Shown here in pieces: positions 5,964 through 6,635 of a DNA stretch of 6,635 bases. Each line of letters begins with the position of its first letter. Within the stretch, counting starts at the first letter, position 1. The position numbers and the translations under genes were made by a program. Under the pieces are notes generated by a model that was not told where the DNA came from, ran no database searches, and was given only the letters and a program-made list of their open reading frames with translations. Source of the stretch: Cyclobacteriaceae bacterium (GTDB lineage: Bacteria; Bacteroidota; Bacteroidia; Cytophagales; Cyclobacteriaceae); NCBI GenBank assembly GCA_029882725.1, contig JAOUKG010000156.1, positions 1-6,635 of the forward strand. The letters run 5' to 3'.

Positions 5964-6635
5964 ATGTTACAAAAATACGATATAATAGTAGTAGGGGCAG
6001 GGCATGCAGGATGCGAAGCAGCAACTTCAGCTGCAAATATGGGTTCAAAAGTATTACTCATAACAATGAATATGAATACCATTGCCCAGATGTCATGCAA
6101 CCCAGCAATGGGAGGTGTGGCAAAAGGACAAATAGTAAGGGAAATTGATGCTCTTGGGGGTTATTCAGGAATTGTATCAGACAAATCTATGATACAATTT
6201 AGAATGCTTAACAAGTCTAAAGGACCAGCAATGTGGAGTCCTCGTACACAAAATGACAGAATGCTATTTGCTGCGGAGTGGAGAAACGTTCTTGAAAATA
6301 CAGCTAATGTTGATTTCTGGCAAGATATGGTCACAGGCATACTTGTTAAAAATCAAAAAGTATGTGGTGTGAAAACAAGTATGGGTATAGAAGTAGAAAG
6401 TGAAGCTGTTATACTAACAAACGGTACGTTTCTAAATGGAATAATACACATTGGGGAAAAACAGTTTGGCGGGGGAAGAACCGGGGAACGAGCTTCCAAA
6501 GGCATAACAGAACAATTGGTTGAACTTGGTTTTGAATCAGGAAGAATGAAAACAGGTACACCACCAAGAGTAGATGGAAGATCGCTTAACTACGATTTAA
6601 TGGAAGAACAGAAAGGCGATGACGATCCACAAAAG
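5964..6635 (+). CDS. mnmG: MnmG/GidA, tRNA U34 carboxymethylaminomethyl-modifying enzyme subunit, N-terminal part (3' end outside window)
   Basis: MnmG with MnmE installs the (carboxymethyl)aminomethyl group on wobble uridine 34 of certain tRNAs, using FAD, NADH and methylene-tetrahydrofolate. The visible 224 residues, open to the last base, are about a third of the usual 620-630. They show the FAD Rossmann motif VVGAGHAGCEAA (9-20), MSCNPAMGGVAKGQIVREID (43-62) with Cys45 at the position of the functionally important E. coli Cys47, the segment RMLNKSKGPAMWSPRTQND, the loop GGGRTGERAS, and MKTGTPPRVDGRSL (195-208). All are family hallmarks. The ATG at 5964 gives the normal N-terminus five residues before the DIIVVGAG strand. 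An earlier ATG at 5953 is in another frame and hits a stop after ten codons. No Shine-Dalgarno sequence is visible. The gene may be read from upstream of ybeY or from an unrecognised promoter in the parS-containing gap. Confidence 0.97.
   Translation, partial: MLQKYDIIVVGAGHAGCEAATSAANMGSKVLLITMNMNTIAQMSCNPAMGGVAKGQIVREIDALGGYSGIVSDKSMIQFRMLNKSKGPAMWSPRTQNDRMLFAAEWRNVLENTANVDFWQDMVTGILVKNQKVCGVKTSMGIEVESEAVILTNGTFLNGIIHIGEKQFGGGRTGERASKGITEQLVELGFESGRMKTGTPPRVDGRSLNYDLMEEQKGDDDPQK

Noticed and set aside
5953..5985. Ten-codon reading frame (ATG at 5953 to TAA at 5983) overlapping the mnmG start as a possible leader peptide
   Set aside because: No ribosome binding site, no meaningful codon run such as regulatory amino acids, and short frames like this are expected by chance.

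Overview
The window looks like AT-rich chromosomal DNA from a member of the Bacteroidota. The main reasons are the DUF4175-type giant coiled-coil membrane protein followed by an RsbW-like ATPase, ybeY and mnmG, the lineage-style YbeY active site (HGxLH...D in place of HGxLH...H), and mostly weak or absent Shine-Dalgarno sequences. The species cannot be named from the sequence alone. Every gene seen is on the + strand, and the window cuts into a gene at both ends.

Layout. 1-945 is the C-terminal part of an amidase-signature hydrolase whose N-terminus lies outside the window. 971-1363 is a small three-helix membrane protein of the DUF2721 type. 1364-1502 is a 139-base gap with a weak promoter candidate and a plausible ribosome binding site. 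1503-5024 encodes a 1173-residue membrane-anchored, coiled-coil, low-complexity protein (DUF4175-like). 3 bases later, 5028-5429 encodes a GHKL ATPase of the RsbW/SpoIIAB anti-sigma kinase type. That gene overlaps by one base (TAATG) with ybeY at 5429-5854, which encodes the rRNA maturation endoribonuclease. 5855-5963 is a 109-base intergenic region, and from 5964 to the window end runs the first 224 codons of mnmG (gidA), the tRNA U34-modifying FAD enzyme.

The most notable signal is in the ybeY-mnmG gap. Two perfect 22-bp palindromes there carry the cores TGTTTCACGTGAAACA and TGTTCCACGTGGAACA. These match the two well-known forms of the chromosomal centromere-like site parS, which is bound by ParB/Spo0J. 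They are 38 bp apart centre to centre, directly in front of the mnmG start codon. This suggests that the window includes a ParB loading site of the chromosome and probably lies in the origin-proximal domain.

How the genes work together. The DUF4175-like gene, the ATPase gene and ybeY are packed as one transcription unit joining an envelope protein, a putative protein-kinase/anti-sigma switch and a ribosome maturation enzyme. mnmG follows in the same direction, with the parS pair inside its 5' leader region. ybeY and mnmG both serve translation (rRNA processing and tRNA wobble modification). The first two members of the unit have no experimentally assigned role that I can recognise. No mobile element, CRISPR array, rRNA or tRNA gene was seen.
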